Positions 1 through 9,262 of a stretch of DNA of 64,000 nt are shown piece after piece. The notes under the pieces were generated by a model that ran no database searches, was not told the DNA's origin, and worked only from the letters and a program-made list of their open reading frames with translations. Each line of letters opens with the position of its first letter. The first letter of the stretch is position 1. The translations under genes were made by a program, and so were the position numbers. Source of the DNA: Viola odorata (Eukaryota > Streptophyta > Magnoliopsida > Malpighiales > Violaceae); the NCBI GenBank assembly GCA_963691705.1, contig OY829544.1, forward strand, positions 39,887,917 through 39,951,916. The letters run 5' to 3'.

Positions 1-537
1 CGGAGCAGCTCCTTTCAGGTCAGTGTGCGCGACGGTCCACGGTACCTGCAATGCGCCGGAGGGGGTCTCCGGCGGAAACACTCCGATGCTTAAGTCAGTA
101 TGTGTACTGAATTTGGCAGAGTTTTGGCCAGTAAAGTATGTTTACCTGCCTCCTTTGTGGGGGAGGTATTTATAGAAGAAAGGGGGCGTTCCCGCCCAAG
201 TAAACGAGTACGGAGCTATCGCTCGCATTAGGGTCTGTGGTTCGCCCTTATCGTGATACGCTACCTTGGCAGTAGGTGCGTAGGTAGATATTGCCACGGT
301 AGGATAATGGCCGGAACGTTAATCCTGACGCGTGGTTTCCTCTAGGGGTGAGATAACTCCTTGAGCCAAGCATGAGGTCCGTGAGAGGAGCCGGTAGGGC
401 CCCATTAGCCTTTGTAGCGTTAGCCTTTGGGGAAGGTAGCAATCTTGTCCCTACCGTGGTGGTGCGAAACAGTAGCTATGCCTCTTCCCACCGAGTGATA
501 GACGAAAATACCCTTTCTTTTAGGTGAATTGTTATCA
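1..537 (-). mobile_element. Tat/Retand-like LTR (Tat-a), left end outside window
   Basis: This is the right-hand part of an LTR related to both LTRs of Tat-1 and to the Tat-3 LTR. It shares the GC-rich hairpin block (GCGCCGGAGGGGG then CTCCGGC, about 53-85), the ACACTCCGATGCTTAAGTCAG block at 78-98, the paired promoter-side region, and the terminal ATTGTTATCA ending at 537. Tat-1 shows that the coding direction of this LTR type is minus. Only about 40-50 bp of LTR appear to be missing on the left, so it is either the 5' LTR of an element lying left of the window or a solo LTR. It ends directly against chromo-1 gag sequence, so it inserted into that gag. Confidence 0.8.
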
Positions 538-2847
538 TCCCCCATTGCCAATGTTCAAGGCCGTAGCCACTCTTACCCTATCTTTCAAATCCCCGGGCCA
601 CACTTAAACCCAAGACAGTGGCGCCATCCTACACACGCATCCAACAACCACCTTGACATACCATTACACCAATCCAATGCATATGTCCCTCCCATTCGGC
701 CTCCGGCTCTGTTAGTGCATCACGAGAGACCTAGACATCCACCACCCCAACCCCCACCTTATGAGCATGCTCATGGCGCGAGGCGCTTTGAATATGATGA
801 GCAATTTGAGCCTAGGGGCCGTAGACATCAAGAGGAGAGAGTGGATAACAGCCTCTCTAGTATCAAGCTCTCCATGCCTATCTTTGAAGGCAAAGATAAC
901 CTCGGTGCCTACTATGATTGGGAGAGCAGAGTGGAGCGTGTCTTTGGGTTCTACAATTTTTCAGAGACAAAGAAAGTGCGCCTCGCCATTGTGGAGTTCA
1001 CTAGAATGGCCATACATTGGTGGGATCGGCTAGTGGTCACTAGGAGGCTTGAGAGGCTCCCTTCCGTGGAGACTTGGGATGGATTTAAGTTTGAAATGAG
1101 GCATCAGTTTGTGTCTTCCTACTATCTTCGTGACCTACACCAACACCTTCAAAGATTGACTCAAGGGACTCGTAGTGTGAGTGACTACTACCATGAGATG
1201 CTCACGTGTTTGATGCGGGCGGATGTGCATAAAGGAGATGAAGCCACAATGGCTAGATTTTTGGGAGGACTACACAAGGAGATATCATATCAGCTGGATT
1301 TCCACTCTTATGACACCTTGGAATACATGTTTCATCTTGCCCTCAAGATCGAATGACAAGTAAGCGCTAAACCCAAAACTCCTTTCATTTCTTCATCTTT
1401 TTATAAGCCTTCTTGGAATGCACCTTCGTTACCCACTAAACCTAACCAAAAGACCACGCAACCCACACCCCAGCCCAAGCCAAACACATACCCAAACCCT
1501 AACACATATTCGACAATGACACCCAAACCCACGCCAAACACTGACCCTAACTCTAGAACCCCTTCTAGAAATATTACATGCTTTAAATGTGGAAGCAAGG
1601 GTCATATACGGGCGAAATGCCCTAATAGGAGAGTGATGATCATGTGTGAGAGTGGTGAGGTGATTAGTGATGATGATGAGCTTGAAATTACCCAAGTGGT
1701 GGTTACCGAGAGTGTGATTAATTCGGGTGAGGTTGATGATGATGAGTATGCTTGTATGGAAGTCCCTAAATGCTTGGTAGTAAGGAGAAATTTGAGCATC
1801 CATGCCAAAGTAGATGATAAGGCTCTAGAGCAACGCGACAACCTCTTTCTCACCCGCGACCTAGCTTACGGATTGGTTATCTCCATTCTTGTTGATAATG
1901 GTAGTTGTGCCGATGTGGCCAACGCGCTTCTTATCCATTCGTTGGGGTTGTCTACCCTAAAGCACCCTCACCCTTATGTGCTGAATTGGTTTAATGATGG
2001 GAGTTCCATTAGCGTGACTAGGCAAGTGGTCATTCCTTTCTCCATTGGTGCATATGAGGATGAAAAGACTTGTGATGTGACACAAATGAAATATAGCCAC
2101 TTGCTTCTTGGAAGACCATGGCAATTTGACAAGTGGGTTTTCCATGATGGGTTCCTCAACACGTACAAGTTGGATCACTTGGGCAGCAAGTTTCTGATTC
2201 CTCCGTTGCCTCTTTCGCAAGTCTACGAAGACCAAGTTAAGCTTTCTAAGGCTTATGCCGCACTTGTGCTCCCCACGGTTATGGATAACAAACTTGAGTG
2301 GTGTGTAGTGAAAATGTGAGGTGTATGATTGAGGAAAAAAACTGGCATGAAAAAAGAGAGCATGCGTCGAGTTGACCCTTATTTGGATTTCACTAACACC
2401 AACCACCCCTTTTCCTCTAGTGTTGTCTCCTCTCTTTTGCTAGGTGACAAGTTGGTACCGATTGGAGGGCAATCAATTCCGGCCAACCACATGGTTGTCC
2501 TCCGTCTATGGGAAACGGATCCATTTCTTATTGGGTTCACAGACATGATCTCTCACTTTGATCTTGCGTTTCCCTTTCGTTATTTTCATCCTATATTCAA
2601 TCTTGTTGATTCGTGTCCTTCCATTGTAGGCAATTTGGGGAGTGAGCTCACGAGAAAGGAGCATGCAGATTTGAGGTCAAATCCATTCGAAGGGGGAGGG
2701 GATGATATGAGCGTGAAGGCTCTCACTCGAAGCCTTGAGATGACCTCATGGGTAGACCGCATCAACCATGAAGAAGCGCGCGTCAAGCCCTCGCAAGCCA
2801 TGAGGAGTTCTGCGCAATACCTAGCGTGCAGCCCGTGCCAACCCTAG
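538..2847 (+). pseudogene. gag-pro: Chromovirus-like gag-protease polyprotein (chromo-1), truncated and lacking RT/integrase
   Basis: One reading frame runs from the Tat-a LTR edge to 2847, with in-frame stops at 1354-1356, 2317-2319 and 2326-2328. The natural start is lost to the Tat-a insertion; the first apparent start codon lies inside the LTR. The gag core (about 870-1350) has the retrotransposon-gag pattern with YYDWESRVERVF and HWWDRL. A zinc knuckle CFKCGSKGHIRAKC (CX2CX4HX4C) follows near 1580-1620. The protease region has VDNGS near 1890-1905 and LLGRPW near 2105-2120. The frame then passes directly into the polyprotein C terminus (SNPFEGG) that overlaps the polypurine tract and LTR start. 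No RT, RNase H or integrase is present. Related to Ty3/Gypsy chromoviruses by gag and C terminus; the exact clade was not determined. Confidence 0.78.
2689..2702 (+). other. Polypurine tract of chromo-1
   Basis: GAAGGGGGAGGGGA lies immediately before the LTR start TGATATGAGC at 2703. Chromo-2 has the matching GAAGAGGAAGGGGA before TGATACGAGC on the minus strand (37620-37633). This is the expected primer site for plus-strand DNA synthesis and it defines the LTR boundary. Confidence 0.75.
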
Positions 2848-3215
2848 CGTCCCATAAAGGCCTTGCGCTAGCCTTCCTAAAGGCACCAAGACCGCCGGTC
2901 AAGCCCCCTTTGTTTAAGGGTAGTAGTGGGTTTTCCACATGTAATAACTCCTAGGTATAAATTGTAGGACTTAGCCTCATTTATACCTTTGTCTTTGATT
3001 TTTTAGTGAATCTCCATCAAAACCAATTAGTTAGTCTTAGCGATTAAGGTTCTTAAAACCGGTCTTTGTTCATCTTGTCTAAACTTATCGGATTGGTCAT
3101 TTCATGATCAAGTAAAGATAAGCTCGATTAGAGATCCTTGTAGTTACTTGATTACAAATTCAATACATTGTCTTTCCTAAACACATCTCTACATTTTAGC
3201 CATTATTGTTATTGC
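2703..3215 (+). mobile_element. 3' LTR of chromo-1, left part
   Basis: The LTR starts TGATATGAGC after the polypurine tract and is interrupted at 3215 by Tat-1; it resumes at 18016-18159 and ends GAGAAGTTATCA. Total length is about 657 bp, close to the 696-bp LTR of chromo-2. A TATA box (TATAAA, 2956-2961) is followed by a stretch alignable by eye with chromo-2 and with the LTR at 60510 (for example GGTTCTTAAAACC and TTAGAGATCCTTG). The polyprotein C terminus runs into the first part of this LTR. The interval 2848-3215 holds no gene. Confidence 0.78.
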
Positions 3216-3801
3216 TGATAAGATTCGACTTCTTGGTAGAAGGGTAGGTAGGAAAATGGCTTCTCGGACACACCGTCTGTGGCCGCCCAGTGTACCTGCA
3301 AAGCGCCGGAGGGGGTCCCCGGCGCGAACACTCCGAAGCCAAAGTCAGTACAAGTGGTGAAAGTAGCAGAGTTTTGGCCAGTGATCCTAGACTTACCCCT
3401 CTCTGGATCATTGGGGGGGGGGGGGGGATTTATAGGCGAAAAGTAGAGTGTTTTCTGGGGAGCTTGATCATACAGGGGCTAACGGGCCCGTCAGGAGATT
3501 GGCACTCCCCGTCAATGGTGTGTTGTTGTTGCGTTAGAGATATATATGGGGGTAGGCGTTACCTAGGCAAGGTAACGTCTGCTCCTTATGGGACACCATG
3601 TTTGGCCAAGGATGAGATAACGCCGCGTGTCATGATAAAGTGACGTGTGGGACCCCCTCGCTGATGTCGACCATCCCAGCGTTGATCGTATGGAGTGAGG
3701 CGATAGCTTCGAGGTTGTCTGTCCGGTAGGGACAACAACTTTCTACCCCTAACACGGGGTATAAGATGAAAATACCCTTGACGTTAAGTGTATTGTTATC
3801 A
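3216..3801 (-). repeat. Tat-1 3' LTR (left copy)
   Basis: 586 bp, TGATAAG to TTATCA, paired with 17425-18015. Near the middle is a 15-G run (3413-3427) next to ATTTATAGG; on the minus strand this is a TATA-like CCTATAAAT followed by a C-run, probably the LTR promoter. The GCGCCGG / CCGGCGC hairpin lies downstream in transcription, at about 3302-3324. Confidence 0.9.
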
Positions 3802-3943
3802 CAAGCCTAACCGAAAATAAGCCCGAGTGTTTACCAAGGGCTACCGCTTTATCTTCAGTTTTGCCGACTCAATAGCTTTTCACGCGTTGGGATGATTCAT
3901 TCGCCAAGAAATATGCCTTTTTCTACCGCCTTTCTTCTGGGCC

Positions 3944-3949
3944 TATAAA
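3944..3949 (+). promoter_or_regulatory. TATA box of antisense gene 1 (Tat-1)
   Basis: GCCTATAAATT lies 67 bp upstream of the ATG at 4011. In Tat-3 the homologous gene has CCTATAAATC at 62433-62438, 62 bp upstream of its ATG, although the surrounding sequence has diverged. Conservation of position and motif suggests a dedicated plus-strand promoter, antisense to the retrotransposon. Confidence 0.55.
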
Positions 3950-4010
3950 TTATCCTTTTATCGCGCTGGCTTTTTCACACCTATTTTGTATTTCTCTTGA
4001 TATTTCTTCT

Positions 4011-4394
4011 ATGGATGATCTTACGAGGAACTTTCTGATCTCGAAGGCACACAACTTGAAGAATCTCACTGAGGCAGACATTGGTTTCCTTGAGACCATG
4101 CTGACCAAAACCTCTGAGGACGTCTTAGAGCTTCAGGGGATGATGACCCCTTTACTGTCCAGGCAGGGAGCTGCTTCTATGGAGGACTTTAGTCCTATAC
4201 AGAATGTGTCTAAGTTGGCTGCTGCAGTCTCCCGCATCGAGGTGACCATCACTATGATACAACATAGGAAAGACCTGCTGGTGTGCTGCTTGAAGGGCAT
4301 GAAGGTTTCTTCCACCGAGCTGACCTTAGTGGTGGACGCTCTAAGGGAGATTCCTACTGCCCTCGAGGATGACGATGCTGGGTCCCATGCTTGA
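4011..4394 (+). CDS. Tat antisense ORF 1 (127 aa), unknown function
   Basis: A 127-aa protein starting MDDLTRNFLISKAHNLKNL and ending in an acidic tail. It lies just inside the 3' LTR on the strand opposite gag-pol. Tat-3 has a clear homologue (62495-62872): the motifs KTSEDVLELQGM, MEDFSP and CCLKGMKVSS are shared with only conservative changes, so the frame has been maintained at protein level across diverged elements. It looks mostly helical, with no signal peptide, membrane segment or catalytic motif that I recognise. A TATA box precedes it and AATAAA (4471-4476) follows it. Additional antisense ORFs in this position are known for Tat-lineage elements; what this protein does is unknown. 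Confidence 0.65.
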   Translation: MDDLTRNFLISKAHNLKNLTEADIGFLETMLTKTSEDVLELQGMMTPLLSRQGAASMEDFSPIQNVSKLAAAVSRIEVTITMIQHRKDLLVCCLKGMKVSSTELTLVVDALREIPTALEDDDAGSHA

Positions 4395-4470
4395 CCACCG
4401 GTAGCTGCCTCTTTGTTTTTATATTTCCCATGTACGCGCTTAAGCACTTAGGCCATTCAGGCCATGATTA

Positions 4471-4476
4471 AATAAA
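4471..4476 (+). terminator. Poly(A) signal after antisense ORF 1
   Basis: AATAAA 77 bp after the stop codon, preceded by the conserved block GGCCATTCAGGCCAT. Tat-3 has the matching GGCCATTAGGCCAT and AATAAA at 62946-62951. Retention in both copies supports a real 3' end for the antisense transcript. Confidence 0.45.
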
Positions 4477-4894
4477 ATGTTGTTTCCATTACTTCTCCAT
4501 CTTCTACTTTTGATACCTTGCTGCTTGTTGCGCTAGCCATGCGCGGTTGCTTATAAGCCCAACCGAAAATGAGTTTTTCGTGGGATATAGTGCTGCAATG
4601 CCTGCATTGGCAATAAATGTTTTGCCCAACCGCTCCTCGTGCCGCATTCCCAGTCGTGGGTGGTTGGGCAGTTTTTTGGTGCCCTTTGATTGACGTAATT
4701 TTCGAGCAGGTGGTTATGTCGGATCAGATTCTGCACTTATGATTGTTCTTCTCCAGGCGCATTTGTTGCTTTCAAGGAACATGCGAAGAGATTAGAGTAT
4801 CTCTTTGCCCCAACTAGTTAATGGAGTTTTCTTTCTTTTCCTATTCGCCTCCTTCTTCTTTTTTCTATTCTCAGATTGTTTCGATTCGTACTAT

Positions 4895-5245
4895 ATGGAG
4901 ATTGATGAGCTCAAGCCTCCACTTACTCCTCCAACTTCCCCAAATTTTGATGATCCTCCTTCTCCTTCATGCTTGAAAAGGCGATTCCCTCGCCGTAAAG
5001 GCCGCAAAAGGTCGAAGAGGAAGGTTTCTAAAAAGGTTGACACACCTTTTTCCTTCTCTACGGCCCCTGCGCGAAAGGGTGGTGAATCATTTTCTCATGC
5101 TAATGATTCTCCAGCAATAGATCCTTCTCGTGACGTTGGTTCTGAGGTGATGGATGCCAACGTTGCGGAAGGGCCAGGATCGGTGCTGTTAGGCCAGGAG
5201 AAGAGAGTTGACGAGCCTTTTCCCCCTTACAACGGAGGTCTTTAA
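4895..5245 (+). CDS. Tat antisense ORF 2 (Pro/Ser-rich basic protein), unknown function
   Basis: The frame is open from 4805, but the hydrophobic stretch before 4895 is probably leader DNA, because the homologue in Tat-3 (63343-63762) begins at the equivalent of the ADSYF region. Shared motifs are PLTPPTSPN, a basic RRKGRKRSKRK segment that resembles a nuclear localisation signal, and EPFPP near the C terminus. It lies about 0.5 kb after antisense ORF 1. No enzymatic motif is visible. The start at 4895 (MEIDEL) is my choice by homology and could be wrong by a few codons. Confidence 0.5.
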   Translation: MEIDELKPPLTPPTSPNFDDPPSPSCLKRRFPRRKGRKRSKRKVSKKVDTPFSFSTAPARKGGESFSHANDSPAIDPSRDVGSEVMDANVAEGPGSVLLGQEKRVDEPFPPYNGGL

Positions 5246-5426
5246 GAAGGAACCATTTTCTCTTTCTAACACTTTTTGCCCTCGTTCTAATTTTTCTTCT
5301 CTTCTCTTCTCTTTGTTTTCTCTGGAAAACTTCTTGCTCATCCGTTGCCCTTCGCCGGCTCGCCTGTGAATCTTTCCTTCCCAGGTGTCACTTCATCCTT
5401 TCAGATTTTCTGTTCATTAGTTTATT

Positions 5427-6893
5427 ATGGTTATAACTAGAACCGGGCGGTTCCTCTGGAGACCTGTGGATCCAGAAATCGTACAAACACCCAGTATTTT
5501 TTCATGTGAGGTGTTTTTAAATGCTGAATTAGAGGAAAATGGTATTACTTTCCCTCCTGGGTATGTCCCTACCGTTCCCGAGGATGACATGCGACTTCAC
5601 GATCCATTGTGGGGGAACTATAGGCTAGTCTACTTTAAAATGTTCCTCTATGGTTTTTGTCTCCCTGTCCATGCTTCGATAACAGTACTGCTGTGGGAAT
5701 ATAGGCTTAATCCTGCCCAGATAACTCCTTCTTCTTGGTGTGGGGTTTATGCCTTTCTTCTCGCTTGCGAACTGGAGAACATTCTTACCCCATCTCTCAA
5801 TTTATTTCACAAATTCTTTGAGGGGGTTGTGGCTGACTGGAAAAGCAATTTCTTCATCCTTGAGCTACCATCCCGTTTATGGCGTCCGGGTTTTAATCAA
5901 GAGCTTATAGGTCCCCTCTGGGAAAACCCGGTGGTGTTGTCTAGAAGTGAGCTGGATCAGGCTAACGCCTTGATAGATAAAAATACGTGTTATCGCATCC
6001 GGGAGTTTGCCTCATACAAGCTCCTAAACGAGTGTATTATGGATGATTTTGTCTTTTCTCACACTTTCTCCCTTACTTGTTTATTTTTCTCACACGTCCT
6101 CCTAACAGGAGACGCTAATGGCCAATCATCTGGAGGGGTTAACGCTCCTTTGAACGTGGTGCTGCTTCGGACTATACCAGCCTCTCCTCCTGTCGGAGGC
6201 TCCAATCATCGAGGTGTTCCGCCCAAGAGGGGAAGAACTAAGACAGTTGTTGGGAGAGGGCGAGGGTGCGACCTCTCTACCCGAGCTTCTCGGTTTCTTG
6301 ACAATTGGCTACCGCCTCGACGCGGAGGGATAAATCTAAGTCGCCCTGCGAGTAGGATAATTGATAGCGATAGCAGTAGCGACAGTGAGGATATGGATAT
6401 CCAGCCAGACCTCTATCATGCTTCCTCGCTTCAGGGAAAGAGACTCAGAGTAGATACAAACGAGCAGGCTACCAGAGTTTCTTCTGATAGTGCTAACGTA
6501 GTAGCTACCGCAACGCCTATTATTTCTGTTGTGGCAAGCACTTCTCAAACAGTGGAAGCTACTGACGCGCCGATTATCAGTCTTCCCACCACTGCTGAAG
6601 TTTCACTGGCGGCAGATTCCCCTCCACCAGTTAACGCTCCTGACTCTCCAATTTCTCACTGTATTCCAGATGTGGTGGTGTCGACTTCTCCAGTTTCTAG
6701 GCTGCCGCCCAAGGCCCCTCCACGATTGTTTTTTACTTCTATTTCAAAGGTGAGTACTGGGGATTCTTCTTCAACTTCGATGATCAATCTCTCTCTTGAA
6801 GGCCCTAAGGGGACTCCGAGCTATCGCATGGATCTGACCGGGTTTGCGTCAATGGTCTTCGCACTGCAGGGGTGCCAAATCCCTTTTCAATAG
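5427..6893 (+). CDS. Tat antisense ORF 3: Transposase_28-like (putative gypsy-type transposon) protein, copy 1
   Basis: The 488-aa frame begins MVITRTGRFLWRPVDPEIVQ. Residues about 60-160 match the pattern of the plant gypsy-associated domain annotated Transposase_28: a FLYGFCLPVHASI segment, LNPAQITPSSW, SLNLFHKFF and a final FFILELPSRLWRPGFN. The same order of motifs recurs in copy 2 (8131-8712). The rest is Pro/Ser-rich with a basic PPKRGRTK patch and an acidic SDSSSDSED patch. Despite the domain name, no transposase catalytic motif is seen. A pyrimidine-rich stretch ending CTAACAG near 6108 resembles an intron end but gives no frame-consistent splice. The frame is left for another at about 6809-6893 to enter the coiled-coil part. 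Confidence 0.6.
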   Translation: MVITRTGRFLWRPVDPEIVQTPSIFSCEVFLNAELEENGITFPPGYVPTVPEDDMRLHDPLWGNYRLVYFKMFLYGFCLPVHASITVLLWEYRLNPAQITPSSWCGVYAFLLACELENILTPSLNLFHKFFEGVVADWKSNFFILELPSRLWRPGFNQELIGPLWENPVVLSRSELDQANALIDKNTCYRIREFASYKLLNECIMDDFVFSHTFSLTCLFFSHVLLTGDANGQSSGGVNAPLNVVLLRTIPASPPVGGSNHRGVPPKRGRTKTVVGRGRGCDLSTRASRFLDNWLPPRRGGINLSRPASRIIDSDSSSDSEDMDIQPDLYHASSLQGKRLRVDTNEQATRVSSDSANVVATATPIISVVASTSQTVEATDAPIISLPTTAEVSLAADSPPPVNAPDSPISHCIPDVVVSTSPVSRLPPKAPPRLFFTSISKVSTGDSSSTSMINLSLEGPKGTPSYRMDLTGFASMVFALQGCQIPFQ

Positions 6894-7507
6894 ACGAATT
6901 TACCGCGCCCTTGATAGGAGAAATGATGAGCTCTTCTAAAGAAAAAGAGAAGTTTCAACAGCTTTTGCCAAGGGCTCGCTACAGGCACGTTGTGAATGGT
7001 TCTCTAGATGCCTTCCGCTATTTCCACTATGCAGTCGAGGCTTATGACAATGAACTACGGGATTCTTCTCGCGCGATGCATGCTCAGAAGGTGCAGCTTG
7101 ATCGGGCGTTAGACCAAATGAGGTTACTAACGAGCCTTCAAGATAAGTCACAGAAGGAGCTAAGCAGCGAGATATCCAAAGGGAAAGCGAAAACCGAGGT
7201 TCTGGAGGCGGAGTTAGCAATGGAAAAGAAGAAGAATCTTCTTCTTCGTGAAGAGATGCTGGCTCGAGACGAGGAGTTTGCCAGGGTTCCGCTGAGAATG
7301 GAATGGTGGAAGAAGAAGGTCTTAGAGGCCTTTACTTCTGAGTTTGCAGCCTATTTTAAGAGTAATTCCTTTGACTCGGCCAAAATTGCCGATTACGCCT
7401 CTGCCATAATGGACAAAGTTAATGAAAATAGAGATGGCTCGTCTGCCCCAGAGGAAGAGAGGACTGGTAATAGCAGTGATGGGGGCGCGCAACAATCTCC
7501 CCCTTGA
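6809..7507 (+). CDS. Coiled-coil C-terminal part of Tat antisense ORF 3, copy 1
   Basis: The frame opens after a stop at 6806-6808 and overlaps the end of the previous frame by about 85 bp; no good ATG is present at its start, so it is most likely the continuation of the upstream gene after a frameshift. The protein has a helical region followed by a long charged coiled coil (about 7090-7270, for example KGKAKTEVLEAELAMEKKK) and an acidic, Ser-rich tail. Copy 2 has the same arrangement at 9623-10258. The donor-like AAG/GTGAGT at 6749/6750 with TGCAG at 6869 would keep the old frame, so splicing there does not repair the junction. Confidence 0.5.
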   Translation, partial: GDSELSHGSDRVCVNGLRTAGVPNPFSIDEFTAPLIGEMMSSSKEKEKFQQLLPRARYRHVVNGSLDAFRYFHYAVEAYDNELRDSSRAMHAQKVQLDRALDQMRLLTSLQDKSQKELSSEISKGKAKTEVLEAELAMEKKKNLLLREEMLARDEEFARVPLRMEWWKKKVLEAFTSEFAAYFKSNSFDSAKIADYASAIMDKVNENRDGSSAPEEERTGNSSDGGAQQSPP

Positions 7508-8130
7508 TTGTTATTTCATTCTTATTTGTATTTCTTTTATTCTTCAATCGATCGTTCCTTAAAGACATTTGACATTGTTCTTCTTGTAATAATGCTGACA
7601 CCGTGAGGCTTTTGTCACTTTGTTAGGCTTTAATGTATTATTGATGCTGCTTTCTCTTTGTTAGCTTCTCTCTGCTAACGTGCCGTTTCATGAGATGCCG
7701 CGGTAGAGCTGGCGCTGCTTTTTAGAGCATTAAATGTTGCGAATCCCCTAATTAATGTGATCGAAAAGCAATGATGAGAGAAGACACGCGTCTTTCTTGC
7801 GGTGAGGCGTTTGAAACAGGCGCCTTCTAGGGAGTAACGAGGATTGAAGTGTCTTCACCATTTTCAAAACTTAGGTCTTTCGCGCGTGTCGCGTTCTTCC
7901 TCCACGCCACCTCGCCAGGTGTCAGTTGTCAACTGGTCACGTCTTTTGACCCCTTTAGGGTTATATATAATGTTTTCCCCGCCTCCTCTTTTCTTTTTTA
8001 TCTATTTTCTCACTCGCTACTTCTTTCTGAAAAATAACTCGCGCGCCACTCCTTCTTCTGGGATTCCTGGTGTTTCTTTGACGAAGGTACACGCATCATT
8101 TCTTTCTTTTATTTTCTTCTTTTATTAGTT
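7508..8130 (+). promoter_or_regulatory. Spacer between the two antisense gene copies, with a TATA-like box
   Basis: No convincing gene lies here. TTATATATAA at 7961-7970 is followed by a pyrimidine-rich leader to the ATG at 8131. It could be the promoter of the second Transposase_28-like gene. A possible splice donor (GAAGGTAC) near 8083 would place a short intron in the leader; this is speculative. Confidence 0.3.
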
Positions 8131-8712
8131 ATGGCAAAGACTCGCTCTAAAAAGCCTGCTAGGGAAGAAAGTTCCCAAAGATCTGTTGGGGAAGAAAAGA
8201 TCGACAATACACCTACTTCTCTCTGTACCTTGCCCTTAATTCATTGTAGATTGGCTGAGTTCAATGCTCAACTTCCTAAGGGTTACTCTGTTAGTGTTGC
8301 CTCTGAGCCGCTTCGCCTTAATAGCGAATTGCCTGATAATAGTAGGATATTGTATGCCAAGTTATTTGATCATGGGTTTCGGCTTCCCCTTGACCCACTT
8401 ATAAAACTGCTATTGGTCGATTCTGACTTGAATCCGGCTCAACTGAGTCCTAATGCAATTTGTGTTGTTAGTACTTTTGCGGCGTTATGTCGGTTCAAAG
8501 AAATTGAGTCCCCTTCCCTAGCGTTGCTTCACAATATTTTCCAGCTATATTCTCGTAAAGGGGTGATATCAATATCGCCCCGCTATGATGATAACTCGCT
8601 GAAGCCATTCACCTGGAAACTCATGGGTATTGAATCTTCTATTTTTGGCTGGAAAGAAGGATTTTTTATTGTTGACCTGTCTGAACCCTTGTGGAGAACC
8701 GGCTTTAATTAG
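8131..8712 (+). pseudogene. Tat antisense ORF 3, copy 2: Transposase_28-like N-terminal part
   Basis: 193 aa starting MAKTRSKKPAREESSQRS. The domain is parallel to copy 1: KLFDHGFRLPLDPLIKLLL, LNPAQLSPNAI, PSLALLHNIF and FFIVDLSEPLWRTGFN. By eye about 40% of domain residues match copy 1, so the duplication is old. The frame stops with TAG at 8710 exactly where copy 1 reads Gln (GFN-Q-E), consistent with a C-to-T change of CAG. Downstream homology continues in broken frames, so this copy is probably dead unless the stop is bypassed. Confidence 0.55.
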
Positions 8713-9262
8713 GAGATTAAAGATGGGCTTGGGGTAGCAGAAAACCTCTTTCCGATCCGGAGGATGGTTGGTTAAAGACGCTGCTCCAACTGGACTTTAG
8801 TGTTGACACTCGTAAGGTGGCTAACGGAGTGGACCGCTGAAGGGGGAGTTACCGTTGTTACTTTGGTCACGTCGCCTTCTCGAGGGGTTTCCATCACCCT
8901 TGACACTGCTCAAGCATCGTCTTCATAAGCACATGTTTCCCAAGTTATTGCTTCTTCAACTATTGCGTCTTCCACTCTTTCCCAAGCTATTGCTTCTTCA
9001 GAAGTGACTACTGATACAATTCCTTCCGGAATTCCCTTGATTGTTCCTTCTACTCAGGTATTTTATCCCTCGCCCCTACCGCTTTCTTTGTTCCTCTCCT
9101 AGTTTTCTTACTATATCTTGTTCCTTTTAGGAAATCGGCACTGCTTTCGCTCATTTTCTTCCAGACGAAGATATGTCAATCGCAAGTTCCCTCACGAACC
9201 GCCAGAAGAAGGCTCGTCACGACCTTTAGAACAGCCCGTCGTCGTCTGGCGTTAACCCTCCT
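8713..9262 (+). pseudogene. Degenerate middle part of antisense ORF 3, copy 2, with a probable intron
   Basis: No long open frame. Repeated Ser/Thr/Ala-rich coding-like sequence (near 8930-9055) leads into a likely 73-nt intron at 9058-9130: donor CAG/GTATTT, T-rich interior, acceptor TTTTAG/GAAATC. Joining the flanks gives an uninterrupted local frame (VPSTQ then EIGTAFAHFLPDED). The structure supports a gene-like, spliced antisense transcript in the ancestor. Confidence 0.35.

Noticed and set aside
529..537. Apparent gag start inside the Tat-a LTR
   Set aside because: The first codon is TTG in LTR sequence; the real chromo-1 gag start was removed by the insertion.
6750..6869. Intron with a good donor (GTGAGT) and TGCAG acceptor in antisense ORF 3 copy 1
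   Set aside because: Its length is a multiple of three and keeps the frame that ends at 6893, so it does not join the coiled-coil part. It may be spliced, but it does not explain the frame change.
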